Of a stretch of DNA of 53,238 nt, positions 33,800-46,466 are shown one piece after another. How positions within the stretch are numbered: the stretch's first letter is position 1; every line of letters starts with the position of its first letter. The position numbers and the translations under genes are program-made. Origin of the DNA: Mycogone perniciosa (taxonomy: Eukaryota; Ascomycota; Sordariomycetes; Hypocreales; Hypocreaceae). Below the pieces are notes generated by a model. It saw only the letters and a program-made list of their open reading frames with translations, made no database searches and was not told where the DNA came from. The DNA lies in NCBI GenBank assembly GCA_025331125.1, contig JAOALB010000048.1, positions 1 to 53,238 on the forward strand. Direction: 5' to 3'.

Positions 33800-36132
33800 A
33801 TGTGTGGTATCTTTGCTTGCCATTGGTATGGTAGACCTCTTTTATCCTTCAATTGCGCTTTGGAGGGGCATTTGCAACACCCCACCATGGCCTTTGCATG
33901 TGGTGCTTATCGCTGGCAAAAGTCACCCCAGCTAACCGTGTTCAAAGCCATCCCGAAGTCCAAAAGTTCAAGCCGACTGCGCTTCGACTTGCGAAGCTGT
34001 ATGTATTTCTGCCATGTACCGACCATTGGTGTTTTTATTGACACAATCAATTGCTACAGCATTCGGCATCGTGGGCCGGATTGGAGTATGTTCCGTTGGC
34101 CCGGAAGATTCATCAACCCTGGCTAACATCGCGCGTGTTTAGGCGGAAGCGTCATCTCCAACAACACCAGTAGGTCAATTGGCAGCGGATATGCTTGTTG
34201 CAGTCTAATTGACCTTTTTACGCAGTCCTTTGCCATGAGCGGTTGAGTATCGTAGGTGTTGGTAAGTGACACGAACCCACAGTCTGCGCCCTCTGAACCC
34301 TCACTCACAATATGCGCAGAGTCGGGTGCTCAGCCCCTGACCAACGCCGACGACACGGTCATTCTCGCCGCCAATGGCGAAATCTACAACCATCGCCAAG
34401 TCCGAAAGAATCTCAAGGGGTCTTACCATTTCAAGACGACCTCTGATTGCGAAGTCATCATTCCTTTGGTAGGTCTCAATTGACTCACCATTCACAAGAG
34501 ATAGACGGTGAACTGACCTCGGGGCTCTACACAGTATCTGGAGCATGATATCGATGCGCCCAACCACCTCGACGGCATGTTCTCCTTCGTCCTGTACGAC
34601 AAGAACCAGGACCGGACCATTGCGGCCCGCGACCCGATCGGTATCACTACCCTTTACCAAGGATGGTCATGGAAGGAGCCTGGTGCTGTGTACTTTGCCT
34701 CAGAGCTGAAGTGCCTGCATCAAGTCTGCGACAAGATCGTAGCCTTCCCCCCGGGCCATGTCTACGACTCAAAAACAGGCGAGACAACACGGTACTTCAA
34801 GCCCTCATGGTGGGACCCAACCAGGGTGCCCTCCGAGCCGTTGGACTACAAGGCCATCCGCACCTCGCTTGAGAAGTCTGTTCGAAAACGCCTGATGGCT
34901 GAAGTCCCTTATGGCGTACTTCTTTCTGGTGGCTTGGATTCTAGTTTGGTTGCTTCTATTGCCCAGCGGGAGACGCTGAGACTCAGGAAGAAGGCTTTGG
35001 AGAGCGGCACCAACACCCCGGCGGAGGCCAACCCTGATGTGGGAGAGGGGCTTGTCGGTGTTGATGACGACGACAACCTGTCGACCGTCACCTATCTCCC
35101 TCAGCTTAACTCCTTCTCCATTGGCTTGCCTGGGTCCCCTGACAACGAGGCTGCCCTGCAGGTGGCCAAGTTCCTTGGTACCAAGCACCACGTCATGACC
35201 TTTACCATCGAGGACGGCCTCAACGCGCTGTCAGATGTTATCTATCACTTGGAGACTTACGATGTCACGACCATTCGAGCCTCCACCCCGATGTTCTTGT
35301 TGTCACGCAAGATCAAGGCTATGGGCATTAAGATGGTGTTGAGCGGAGAAGGTAGCGACGAGATCTTTGGTGGTTACCTTTACTTCCATGCTGCTCCTGA
35401 CAAGGAGGCATTCCACGAGGAGACTGTTCGCCGTGTGAAGAACCTGCACCTTGCCGACTGCTTAAGAGCTAACAAGTCCACATCTGCATGGGGTCTCGAG
35501 GCCCGTGTGCCTTTCCTAGACAAGCAGGTATGTCGTGGCCTATTATGTTTTTTTTTGTAATTGCAGTAAAATCAGCTAACAAACCCGGCAGTTCATTGAG
35601 ATGGCGATGAACATTGATCCTCAGGAGAAGATGATCAACAAGGAGAGGATGGAGAAGTACATTCTCCGAAAGGCATTCGATACCTCCGACGAGCCAGGCG
35701 AGAAGCCCTATCTCCCTGAAGCTATTCTGTGGAGACAGAAGGAGCAGTTCTCTGATGGTGTCGGATACGGATGGATCGATGCCCTCAAGGACAACGCCGA
35801 GCTCCACGTAACGGACGAGATGATGAAGAACCCCAAGGCCGAGTGGGGTACTGATATCCCCGACACCAAGGAAGCGTATGTTTACGATTGAGCAGCAATT
35901 GAGTGGGCATAAGCTAACATCGTTTCAGTTACTGGTACCGCCTGATGTTCGATGAGCACTACCCTCCACGATGTGCCTCGACCGTGGAGCGCTGGACACC
36001 GACCTGGTCTGAGCAGAAGGACCCCAGCGGCAGGTTAGTACCCGCCTTGGAATCGCTAAAAGCCGAAGTGATTTTTGCTAACTTTGACGCAGAGCTATTG
36101 CTACACATCTTGCCAAGTATACAGACGCTTAA
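33800..36132 (+). CDS. asn2: Glutamine-hydrolysing asparagine synthetase
   Basis: Cytosolic enzyme (EC 6.3.5.4) that makes asparagine from aspartate, ATP and glutamine. Ten exons: 33800-33825, 33948-33998, 34060-34085, 34143-34169, 34226-34261, 34320-34468, 34535-35527, 35592-35875, 35929-36033, 36093-36132; total 578 residues with the frame kept throughout. Cys2 of MCGIFAC is the glutaminase nucleophile. RHRGPDWSG, LSIVGV, NGEIYNH and SDCEVI are conserved glutaminase blocks. The synthetase domain has the SGGLDSS pyrophosphate loop at about 236-242, GEGSDEIFGGYLYFH and LEARVPFLDK. Five of the first six exons are 26-51 nt, an unusually fragmented 5' end that automatic predictors often miss. 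The gene symbol follows the yeast/Neurospora names; the product itself is certain. Confidence 0.96.
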
Positions 36133-37105
36133 ACCAGTTAATTGGTAAATGTTGCAGCGTTGCCCATGCTCTGCAATTTCCTGGTTGCCAAGGGGTACCC
36201 CGGGTCTTGGATCTAAAACTAGAAGCTATAAAAATAGATGAATTATTTTGGATCAGATCAAACTACGGAGTAGTGCTGTCTTGAACAGTGGTGATGAGTA
36301 GGGAGTATGATGTGCTATTGCGCCATTGGACGAGCGGTTGTTGCGCCGCCCCTCTTGTTTGTCTTCGAACAGCGTCCATACTCTTCCGTCAGGCAAGACT
36401 TGCTTTTAGCGATCGAACAACGGTGCGAATGGAGCCTTTTTTAATAACGTTTAGAAGTTTTATGGTGCCACGTTGGCGATGTTTTGGACGCTACTCTCTT
36501 TTTGCCGCAGGTACGGAGTACATGGAGTTTATTGTTTGTTCATAAACATGGCTGGCAGATGGTCTTATTGACTTGACTCTCTGTCAACACATCCAAACGA
36601 AGCTGGAAAGAAAAGATGGTGATTATTGCGGGACACAGCTCACAACTACGAGTACTCGTATATGTATTTACTAATAGTGGTACTACTCGTATAACAAGCT
36701 TCTGTCATACAAGACATGCATTCTGCCGGTCTGTTAATTTGTCTCTTAATTTATGTCTCATTCTTCGTAATTCACAAACGACTTCCCCCACGTGGACATT
36801 GCGTTCTGCCCCATTGGGTTTAGACCCCGATTCCCCATTTCCCGGTCCGACATCAGCCGACGCTCTTCCCCAACCAACTTGTATTCTATGTATACGGAGT
36901 ACGTACCTGTGTGGGTGTGGGAACAGCGAGAGGCCCAAGGTGACCAATTGAGAGCGCCCAAAACATTTTCGCTCGGTCTTGCGAAACCTCCTGACCACCA
37001 TCTCGTCTTCTCTCTCTCTGCCAATTTCACCACACACCGCATACCTTTTTATACCCTCATCTCAACTTCTCTCTCCTCTTCCTGTCATCCTCAAAATCCT
37101 CCAAA
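36133..37105. other. Intergenic: asparagine synthetase 3' end and porin promoter
   Basis: No gene is seen. It holds three TACGGAGTA copies (36264-36272, 36512-36520, 36893-36901), a TAC/ACT-rich patch near 36645-36695, and a long pyrimidine-rich leader at about 37005-37100 directly before the porin start codon, a feature of highly expressed fungal genes. Confidence 0.6.
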
Positions 37106-38457
37106 ATGTCTGTCCCCGCCTTCTCCGACATTGCCAAGCCGGCCAACGATGTATGCGACCCTCCCCTACAGCAACTTTTTCTGCCCCTCGGCTATGCCTC
37201 ACGAGCTTCTCGGAGCTAATTGCCTAGCTGTGGGGTGGTTTCTCAACAAGGCGCAATGCAATGCTGACTGATTGACTCTGCGCACAATAGCTCCTCAACA
37301 AGGACTTCTACCACCTGTCCGCCACCACCTTCGAGTTCAAGGACACCGCTCCCAATGGCGTTGCCTTCAAGGTGACTGGCAAGTCCAGCCACGAGAAGGC
37401 CACCTCTGCTGCTGTACGTTTCTCCCGCCATTGTCTCTGCCGACGAGCCATTCCGCGGTCGCGCACGCCATTCAAACAAGATTGGGAAGACTGACCGGGC
37501 CATTGCCTCTCGCAGATTGAGGGAAAATACACCGACAAGCCTACCGGTACTGCACCCCGCCATCAAGACTCAAACAGCGCCGTCTGCCCCTCGCTCGCGC
37601 GTCCTTGACCAGCGTTCGAGCCTGTCGCGACAACTCCAACCAGACTCCCGCTTCAGCTGCTAATCATTGTGCCCGCTCACAGGCCTGACCCTCACCCAGA
37701 CCTGGAACACCGCCAACGCCCTCGACACCAAGATTGAGGTCAGCGACTACCTCGCCAAGGGCCTCAAGCTCGAGGGTCTCTTCAACTTCCTGCCCGCCAC
37801 CGCTGCCAAGGGCGCCAAGTTCAACCTCCAGTTCAAGCACCCCGGCTTCAACGGCCGTGCCTTCTTCGACCTCCTCCGAGGCCCCACCGCCAACGTCGAT
37901 GCCGTCGTCGGCCACGAGGGCTTCCTCGCCGGTGCCAGCGCTGGCTACGATGTCAACAAGGCCGCTCTGACTGGCTACAGTGCCGCTGTCGGCTATGCCG
38001 CTCCTCAGTATAGCGCTGCCGTCACTGCTACCGACAACCTGAGCGTCTTCGCTGCTTCTTACTACCACAAGGTCAACAGCCAGGTTGAGGCTGGTGCCAA
38101 GGCCACCTGGAACTCCAAGGCCGGCAGCACTGTCGGCCTTGAGGTTGCCAGCAAGTACCGCATTGACCCCGTCTCCTTCGCCAAGGTTCGTCTTAATCCC
38201 TATATCTCAGACCGATGAAGACCTGTTTTTCTGACCCATTTTGCGTATTATAGGTCAAGATCAACGACCGCGGTATTGCTGCCCTCGCCTACAACGTCCT
38301 CCTCCGTGAGGGTGTCACCCTGGGTCTGGGTGGCTCCTTCGACACCCAGAAGCTCGACCAGGCTACCCACAAGGTACGAAAGACCAAAGTTGCCGAAGAG
38401 AATGTGTTTCCGTTAACAATTGGACAGCTCGGTGCCAGCTTCTCCTTCGAGGGTTAA
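37106..38457 (+). CDS. por1: Mitochondrial outer-membrane porin (VDAC)
   Basis: Voltage-dependent anion channel for metabolite passage across the outer mitochondrial membrane. Exons 37106-37150, 37291-37413, 37516-37546, 37683-38185, 38254-38373 and 38428-38457 encode 283 residues, the standard VDAC length. The first three introns are long for this window (140, 102 and 136 nt). The N-terminal helix (MSVPAFSDIAKPANDLLNKDFY) is followed by alternating-residue beta-strands such as GLTLTQTWNT and LKLEGLFNF. The C-terminal strands NVLLREGVTLGLGGSF and LGASFSFEG carry the eukaryotic porin signature region. Strong C-ending codon bias and the pyrimidine-rich leader point to high expression. Confidence 0.97.
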
Positions 38458-38787
38458 GTTTATTGATCTTCCGATATGTCCTCTACCCGCTTTTCACTTG
38501 GCTGGATTCTTCCTCGATGGCTGCTTTTTAACCGCAGCTCGTGTATCTTACTAGAATGGCCGAGGCCTCGGATGTAGATAGATTTCGAGAAACCAAATCT
38601 AAAAAAGGGATTTGCTAGTACCTTAGTACCTGACTGGTTTTGTTATTGTATGCTCTATGCTACTGTGACTGTTGTTGTATCTACCGTGTAAATCATGTAG
38701 TAGTATATGTACTCCGAACTCCACACTATGTTCCTCTAAAGACATCCCGCCCTCGATGTATCGTAAATTGGCTGTCCAATTCTATCA
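38458..38787. other. Convergent 3' region between porin and J-protein genes
   Basis: Both neighbours end here; the sequence is AT-rich with TACTCCGA, a variant of the dispersed motif, near 38708. Probably the two 3' untranslated regions. No gene is seen. Confidence 0.5.
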
Positions 38788-39789
38788 TCATGAGTCTCTA
38801 TTCTTCTCTTGCCTCCCCAAGCGCATAAACTGCAGATATATCGCCGGCGCCAAAAACGTCGCCGCCAGAATCCCCGCCACTATCAAAAAATGCCCCGCCA
38901 AACTCGTCTGCGGCTCAAACTCAATATCATCATCCCCCACAGCTCGCTTCTCCCTGTGCCAGCGCCGTCGCTCATCCTGGCGCTGGTGCGTCCTTGTGTG
39001 CCCTTCCCTATCGAAATGAGGAACTGGCTCGTCTTTGTGGTGGAACGGGTCGCTGCCGGGCCCCATACCGCCCTGTTGCGTGAAGGCTGCGCTGGCCCAG
39101 GGGTCTGCCCTCTCGGAGGACGTAGAGGAGGAGGAGGAGTTGGTGGATTCTTCGTGCGCGGCGCGGCGCTTTTCGGTGTGTGTGCCCCAGCCGCCGTTTC
39201 GGTAGAAACTCGGTGGGGGGCCGCGGAATGTGCCCCTGCGACGACTTAGGCCGGAGGGAGCGCGGCCACCGGCGGGGTTTGTGCTATGATATGAGCCGTG
39301 GGGAGGAGCTGCGCCATGCTGGTGATGCTGGTGGTGATGTTGGTGCAGGCGGAGGACATCGCGGTCGTAGGAGGCGCGGCGGGAGGGATTGGACAGGATG
39401 GTGTACGATTCGGAGAGGAGGGAGAATGTCTGCGCGGCGGTAGGGTCGGAGGGGTTTGCGTCCGGGTGGTGGGCTTTGGAGAGGGTGTAGAAGGACCTGG
39501 GCGGCGGTGTTAGCTGGAGGACTATCTGGCGATCAATGGTTGGGGATTACTTTTTTATTTCAGCGGGCGAGGCATCCGGCGCAATGTTTAAGCGCTCGTA
39601 GTGGTTCTTCGCCTCGACGTCACCGCGACAGAGCTGCCTCGACACATGGAAGCCCCGACAGCGGACTGGCAAACACTCGCGTGGCCATGGATAACGACGA
39701 AGACGATGCGCCGGCGATGTCGTCACACGCGGAGATGCAGCGAAGGGAGAGGTAACGGCGGCGGCGGCGCGGGGGAGACGGAGCGGCAT
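38788..39789 (-). CDS. Mitochondrial J-domain protein with C-terminal membrane anchor
   Basis: Predicted 315-residue Hsp70 co-chaperone. Exons 39789-39551 and 39496-38788 (54-nt intron, rejoining AA with G). The N-terminus is Arg/Ser/Ala-rich and carries RGFHVSRQL, a typical fungal mitochondrial presequence end. The J-domain follows at about residues 65-130, beginning NHYERLNIAPDASPAEIKK, with the essential HPD at 90-92. After it come a His-rich tract, a Gly/Arg linker and a Ser-rich run, then one transmembrane helix near the C-terminus (HFLIVAGILAATFLAPAIYL) and a basic tail. J-domain plus terminal anchor in mitochondria recalls DNAJC30, which is only a suggestion. An alternative in-frame ATG lies at 39909. 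The gene is convergent with porin. Confidence 0.85.
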
Positions 39790-40160
39790 GCCTCGGAACT
39801 CCTCATCACGAGAGCTGTAAGAGTGAGGTGCAAAGTGATGTAATGAGTGAATCGAGAACCCTCGCGATATCAATCTAGCGATTTGGATGGGGGGCCGATT
39901 GATATGCATATCGAAGTGGTTATGCAAATATCGGGGTTGCTCGGATGACCTCGGTGTCCGTCGAACGGTTCATTTGAATTGTTGCATACGCTTCAGAATG
40001 TTCATATTTCGTCTATGTGCCTTATATATGTACGTATTCTATATAGTATGTATTATATGCTATTCAACCAAGCCGGTATATAACTGGTCATGGCTCAGCT
40101 GTCTCATAACGATTCGTCCAAGTCAGCCTCATATACGTGTGTATCCCCTATCTAACTCTG
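39790..40160. other. Intergenic: J-protein promoter and mannosidase 3' flank
   Basis: No gene is seen. AT-rich, with TATATG-type words near 40020-40060. It should contain the J-protein promoter, unless the alternative start at 39909 is used. Confidence 0.5.
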
Positions 40161-41935
40161 TCATACCGGTCGTTTGAACGGGTGTGCTTCCGTGTTGAAG
40201 ACCCATTTGTCTAGGTCAATAACACTTTCGTCGTCGTAAATCAAATAAAAATACTTGAGCGTTTCGGACAGCCAAAATGTCTAGTCACAACAGTTAGTTC
40301 TCTTCATACTCAGTTCAGTTGTCAGTTGAACCAGCGTGTAGATTTTACCTCCATGGAATCGCTCTTTCTGCCCGAGGGCACCCTCACATCCTCGATCGAC
40401 GCAAAAGCCAGCTCCATCTCTGTCTCTTTGATGATTCCCTCCCACATCCGCCACGCAGCATCGCGCCACACCTGGTCTCCTGTGATACGCCACATGTAGA
40501 AGACGCTCTCAATGGCCTCTGGTCGCAACAGATAGGTGGGATCGCGCGCGCTCACAAACCCTGCGGGCAAGTTGCTATTGCGATCGCGCGGCGTCGCCTT
40601 GTCATCGTCATAAGAACACGGCAAATCAATGCTCTTGCACGCGACCAGCTCTGAGATCTCGGGCATGATATTGGTAGGAAAAGCATCGTATGCCCAAACA
40701 CAACCTGCGGCGAGTCGGGAGCCAAGATTGACATAGTCATCCCGTTTGAATAGTTTACCAGCAAGGCCATACATGCCGCCGGCAAAGCAGGTTAGGTGCT
40801 GCATCTCAGAAATGAGTTCCACCTTGCCCTCTTCGACCATGGCGTTGCCAGCCATGAGAATATCCTCGTTATTCGGTGTCATTGGCCGGTACAGCAAGTT
40901 GTCCCTAATCGTATCGAGGGCCTTTTCTGCCATTTCTGGGTATTGTGGATCAAGCCCGCCGAGCAAGGCATGCATCTTGACCAGATACTCGTACATGGAG
41001 TCAGCACCAGCGCCAATGGTATAACGAGTGTCGATCATAGCCTCCTTGCGGTAGTCCATCGAGTGTGGCCAGATGCCGGGTATCTTGGTATCGTTCTGAG
41101 ATTGGTGGAAAAACTGCTTGATGCGCTCTGTTGCATCGAAGTATTTGGGGTTGCCGGTGATCTGCGACAGGCGTGTGAACTCGAGGCAGAGAGATCCGCC
41201 AGCAGCGCCCGACATTCTCTCGTCGGCCACCTGCTCTCCCTTCTTGGCCTTTTCGTAATTGAGCCGATATGGAGGCAGTCGGTTCGGGGTATCAAAGGCT
41301 GCGTACAGAGTGTCTCCGAGTTCGACGGCCTTGGCACGCAGGACAGTCTCCCCGGACAGATCATATGCAGCAATCAGTCCGCCCAGATACCGGATCGTCA
41401 CCTCGAACAGGTCAATGTCCTTCTTGTCATTAGTCTTGGACCAGTTGATCACAGCCACCTGCTTAACAGCGAGTCGAAAATCATCCTTGAGATCCATGAT
41501 CCAGAGCGTATCTGATGCATCTACCAGCTGCGCCGCCCACCCGCCGAAGCTCTGCTTGCCTTTCCCAGATAGTGGCATCAACTCATCCTTGGTCCATGCA
41601 TGCCTCTTGTACGCCTCCCAACTCTTGACGAACGCACTCTTGACGGTCTGCTTCCGCGCATCGGCGATACTGTCTTGGCGCACGGCTTTGTTCCCGAATT
41701 GCACTCGCGGGAGGTTTCTAGGCGTGCCCTTTGGCAGCGACATCATGTCGACCACAGGGTAGAACACCTGTGCTGCGCTCCAGTCATAGCTGCTGGGCAC
41801 GTACTTGACGTCGCCGACAGTCACGGGAGAAGGTCCAAGATCGAAGCCGCGCCAGAGGAACAGGGCGACGAAGGTGAAGAGGGCGAGAGGTATAAGGGAG
41901 CGACGGCTGACCAGCCGCTGGATTTGGCTCAGCAT
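40161..41935 (-). CDS. Class I alpha-1,2-mannosidase (GH47)
   Basis: Type II membrane glycosidase that trims alpha-1,2-linked mannose from N-glycans in the ER or Golgi. Exons 41935-40349 and 40280-40161 with a 68-nt intron encode 568 residues. The ATG at 41935 is followed by a short basic tail and one transmembrane segment (LIPLALFTFVALFLW), then the lumenal domain. GH47 signatures are GGWAAQLVDASDTLWIMDL, SLCLEFTRLSQITGNPKYF, GAGADSMYEYLVK and LRPEAIESVFYMWRITGD with catalytic acidic residues. The FNTEAHP motif, whose Thr ligates the essential calcium, is found only in the second exon. That and YLIYDDE confirm the splice. Filamentous fungi carry several paralogues; I cannot say which one this is. 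Confidence 0.93.
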
Positions 41936-43163
41936 GATGATGATGATGAGTACATGTCTATACGTCCCTCGTGGAATCAGCAACTAGTAGACCTATTACC
42001 TAGGAGAGAGCAAAACAGGGAAAGAGAAAAGATGGAGAAAAAGATGCTACAAGTCAAGCTTACTATAATAACTCTCCGAACTGATAGTTAATACCTAAGT
42101 CGCAATAGTTTGTTACTCCGAACTTGGCAAGTGGCCGCATTTGGCAGAAGGCGGTGGTTGGACAGCCAATCCGTGGATCATGCAGGGTCCTACAGGGGTT
42201 CAGCACTTAAACGTGCTGTCATATCTACTAGATCTACGGAGTACGGATACTCGTATCTATCTGTCTTAATCGCAAATCGGGGTAAATATCTGGAATTGGC
42301 AATTGGTAACAACGATGTCAATGCGAATTTGTGATCCTAGTCAAGCAAGACAATGTCTTCAACTCCCTCCCTCCGTAGTCTCGGTATGCTCGGACATTGA
42401 TAGGGATGCAGTCTGAATCAATCAGTGGGGCATGCATGACTCTTGGCGGGGTAATTGATGCATTGAGACGCTGTCAGACTTCTAGCGCAGTTTTCCGTAT
42501 TGGTCAGGGGCTTTCAAAGCAGAGGCAAACAAACACGATCCAACGAGAATACTAGCTAATGAATGACTGTTGGATTTTTATTTTCCTGTAAAGGAGTGAC
42601 TGAAGTCAGTCTCGAAATCAAGCCCTACATGCCCTCCTCATGAAGCTCAGATAGCCTAGGATAATTGTCAACGGTATGGTACGTTAGCAAGCCATGTCTG
42701 TAGACAAGAGCATGCCGACTCCAACCTAGATCTGGCCTCCTCCCTTCAAGAGCATATTATCACCTGCTAAATCCTACTTCCACCTCGCCATCTACTTCCT
42801 TCCTCAGTTAACTTCCATAATGCATCTAGACGTGCGACTCCAATAGTTCTACCAACACCCTAGGCAATGAGTCCCAGATGAGCTGTCGCCGTTAGCTTTG
42901 ACCATAGGCCCAGCCAATCTGGCTTGTTACCAGCTTCAACCACGGCATGTATCCGCAGCGATATGTTGAAGTATCGGGTACGAGGTGGTCATTGCCGACC
43001 TTGCTCTACCGACGTGTCCCTGCCCACGGAGCTATCATGGGAGCAGCCGCTGTGGCCATCCCGTTCGGTGGTCCCGCGGAAGTAAATGCTCCCTGTAGAG
43101 CTCTCGGGGAACATTAATCATTGTCATCGCTTGCTCCTTCATCATTCCGCGTCATATCGTCAC
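41936..43163. other. Intergenic: mannosidase promoter and upf1 3' flank
   Basis: A 1.2-kb stretch without a convincing open frame. TACGGAGTA lies at 42235-42243, about 300 bp upstream of the mannosidase start, with a variant TACTCCGA near 42113. The left edge has an ATC/ATG-rich patch next to the start codon. Confidence 0.55.
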
Positions 43164-46100
43164 TCAGTCGTAGCCACCGCCAATCTGGCTGTGGAATGCC
43201 GTGCTGACACTCTTTTCATCGTCATCGTAGCGTCGGCCGTAGCCACTTCCAAGTGCCATACGACCACTGCTTTCGACGTACTGCTTCAGCCGGTCGCTTT
43301 GAGTGTACGAGACGGCTCGCATTCCCGTCACAGCGTCATGCAGCCCAGCTCCCAGACTGACGCCGCCTTGGCCAACCCCCTTTCCTCCAATCACGCTCGT
43401 AGATGCATCCGTTAACTCTGAATTTGCAACACTTTCTCCAGCAATACTCTCTGTCGCTCGACTGCGTCCTTTATGTCCACGACCAGGAGCTGACACTCCA
43501 GGCAAGCCAGGCCACTGCTCCGGCGCGAAGCTGGAAAACATTGGAGGGAACGCCGTGTTCAATGCTGCCCCTCCGAAAGTAGAGCCATGAATGGAGGATA
43601 CATCATCCGGAATGTACGACACCATGGAGCCCGCGTCAAAGTCATGGCCGGGTGGGCCACCGTTGAATCTGCTAGGCGGGTATCCATTTCCAGGATATTG
43701 TGATGGCTGGTTGTTCTTCTGGCGATAGCTTACCCTGGGGCGGCTAAATTGCAACAGACACGCTTGCAAGTTGGTCAGGGGGCCTTCCACGAAGCACTTA
43801 CGGTCCTTAAAGTGAACAAGGAGGTTGTGCCAAAGCTCGTGCTTCGAGAGGACCTTGGGGTTGCCAAGAATGACAAGTCCGTACTTGGCTCGGGTCAGAG
43901 CCACATTGAGACGCCGGGGGTCTGACAAGAATCCAATGCCTTGGTTGTCGTTGGATCGAACACATGACAGGACAATAAAGTCCTTTTCACGACCCTGGAA
44001 CGCGTCGACAGATGCCACTTCGACCTCCTTGTAAATTTCCTTCTTGTAAAAACCTGAATTCTGCATCGTTGTAACAATATAGCTTCGTTGGCCCTCATAC
44101 GGTGTGATAACACCAATCTCGGATGGCTTCACGCCCGCCTTAAAGAAGCGCGTCACTGTCTTCTCAACGTTGGATGCTTCCGTTCGGTTCAGGTATGATG
44201 TTCCTGAAGTCGAGATTTCTTCGTGGCCGAGGTTAGACCAAAACATCATGGGCATCTCGGCTACTGGCCAGGGAAAGTCAACATCCTTTCGCAGACGATG
44301 CTCCTGAGTAATACCGTTTTGCAGAATTCCATCATAAAACATATTAGAAGGGAAGTCAGAAAGGCAGGGGTGCATTCGGTATTGTGTCTTCAACAAGATC
44401 GGGCTTTGCTTCAGGTTCATAAGACGCTCGAAGAGAGACCGGTTTAGGCCTGCCTTGGCCGCCTTCTTGTTCATAATGACTGGCCCTAGTTGCTTGTGGT
44501 CACCCACCAGGACAACTTGCTTGCATCCGAGCACGAGAGGGATCATGCACTCAGGCTCGGCAGACTGGGTAGATTCGTCAATCAAGACATTACGGAATTT
44601 CATCTTTGAGAGACGTGGGTCTCCGGCGCCGACGCAAGTACAGCAGATGACATCGGCATTGTTGAGAATCTCCCTTTCGGCGGCCTTGGTGAGCTGTCTC
44701 AATTTCTTTTCATCTTGACTGGACAATTCTCCAATTTCGTTCTTCAGCTGTGATAGTTTCACTAGCTCGCTGTTGTGCTCAGACAGCCGAACTTGCTCAT
44801 GCAGAGCTAGGAAGCTGACCGAAGATTCGACATCCTCTCGCGATTTTGCTGTCAGGCGAACAACTTTGAGACCTGTACGATGCACACGCTCGCAGAGCTG
44901 ATCAACGGCAACGTTGGATGGAGCGCACACTAAGACCTGATTGCCGGTCATTTTGGACAGATGGAAAATAATCGTGGCCGAGGTCACGGTTTTTCCTGTT
45001 CCGGGAGGACCTTGAATCAGGCTGACGGGCTTCTGTAACACAGCTCGGATGGCGTCTACTTGGCCCTGGTTCAGATCCGGCAAGCCTGGGGCGGACCACT
45101 TCTTAGGCAAGGTTACCTTGAGTGGCTGGAACTGGACTTCGTGACCAAGGAGAATATGGAAAATGTATCCCGAGACACTCATGTCGTCCACAGCGAATGT
45201 CTTCATTGCGAGTTGCATCCGATCGTATGAAGTAGCCTTCCACACGTAGTCTGCGGAAAAGTTGTGCGAGAGATCCGTAGGAACCGATTTGTCATTGCCC
45301 GTTTTTCGTAGCTCCAAACAAACCTCATCTGAGTGGCTGTTTGGGATTTTGATGACATAGCCAACTCCCTCCCAAGGGTCCCGAAGCTCACCGTTGTATC
45401 GTAATCGCATCTCATCGCCAACGGCAAGCTTGACATCCCCGGACTCTATCTTCTGTAAATTGAAACTTACGACGTGTTTGTTGTTGAGGGCATAATGCCA
45501 CTGAACCGTAAGACCATCCTCTGATTGTGCTTCCTTGAGCTTCTTGTCGTAGTCCGACTCCATCTTGACAAGTGGGCCAAAAATGTTCTGGTAATGGTAC
45601 GGGTCATCATATTGCAGCAGCACAGGGCTTGGGTCATCGTCGATATTGGACGCCTTCTCTAGATCTTGGATGGTTGCCTCTGGTTCGAGCTTCCACATTT
45701 CCTCCAGTTTTGCAATCGTATTCACTGACAAGTGGCGTGCGCGAAGCTGCTCAACGTCGGATGGCAGGTTGACAAGCCAGTGCAGGAATGCGCGCTCCTG
45801 AATGAGGGGCTCCCATCGAGATGTATCCCAATTCATATCCTTATTCGAGGTGGCAGCAGCGCATGGCTGGCGGCAGAGCAGGACAACTACGGTATCAGAC
45901 TTGGCGGGGATAAATCCCAAAAGGAACGCATTCTTTGTACCGCAGTTGTAGCATTCGAGTACGGTGTCTCCCAGGGTCGACTCGGGATGTAGCTGGACTT
46001 CTTTGTGTCGCGCTCGAACGAGGTGGTTGACGATATGTGTCGACGTTCCATTGCCTCGGGCACTGCAGAACCACTTGTTGCAGGTGAGACACTTGACCAC

Positions 46101-46466
46101 AGCGCCTGGAGAATGAATACCGCAATATCTGATACATTTGTCAGCTTAGAATAATGGCAGGCAACAGTGTGCCGCTCACGCGCAGGCATGAGGAGGAAGC
46201 TCCTTCTCCTCCTCGGCGTTCTTGAGCTTCATCCCCATCATTCCATCAACAGGAACGCTGTTGAGGCTGTCGTTATCATCCTCTTCGAACGCCTCCGTCT
46301 GGTTGTCGTCATCGTCGGCTCGGCGTCGGCCGCCCTGGGCGCCATATTTGCCATAGAGCAAGGTCTCGTCGGGATCAAGTGTGGACAAATCATCGGCGCC
46401 AGCCTTTATGGCCGCTGCTGAGTCGGAGATGAGGTGATTCCCGACATGGGTGAATGCGCCCTCCAT
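43164..46466 (-). CDS. upf1: RNA helicase Upf1 (nonsense-mediated decay)
   Basis: Superfamily 1 RNA helicase, central factor of nonsense-mediated mRNA decay. Exons 46466-46180 and 46128-43164 (51-nt intron) encode 1083 residues. An acidic N-terminus precedes the Cys/His-rich zinc domain that binds Upf2, starting at CAYCGIHSPGAVVKCLTC (about 95) and continuing through CYNCGTKN and the CRQPC pair. Helicase motifs are GPPGTGKT (about 468), CAPSNVAVDQL, the DEST box of motif II (about 610), GDHKQLGP, QYRMHP, TPYEGQ, VDAFQGRE and NVALTRAKYG. The C-terminal tail from about 920 is Gly/Ser/Pro-rich, with an SQ site near the end. The gene is divergent from imp4 across 613 bp. Confidence 0.97.

Noticed and set aside
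40796..41515. 239-residue plus-strand open frame opposite the mannosidase
   Set aside because: Antisense to a conserved GH47 domain and without recognisable motifs.
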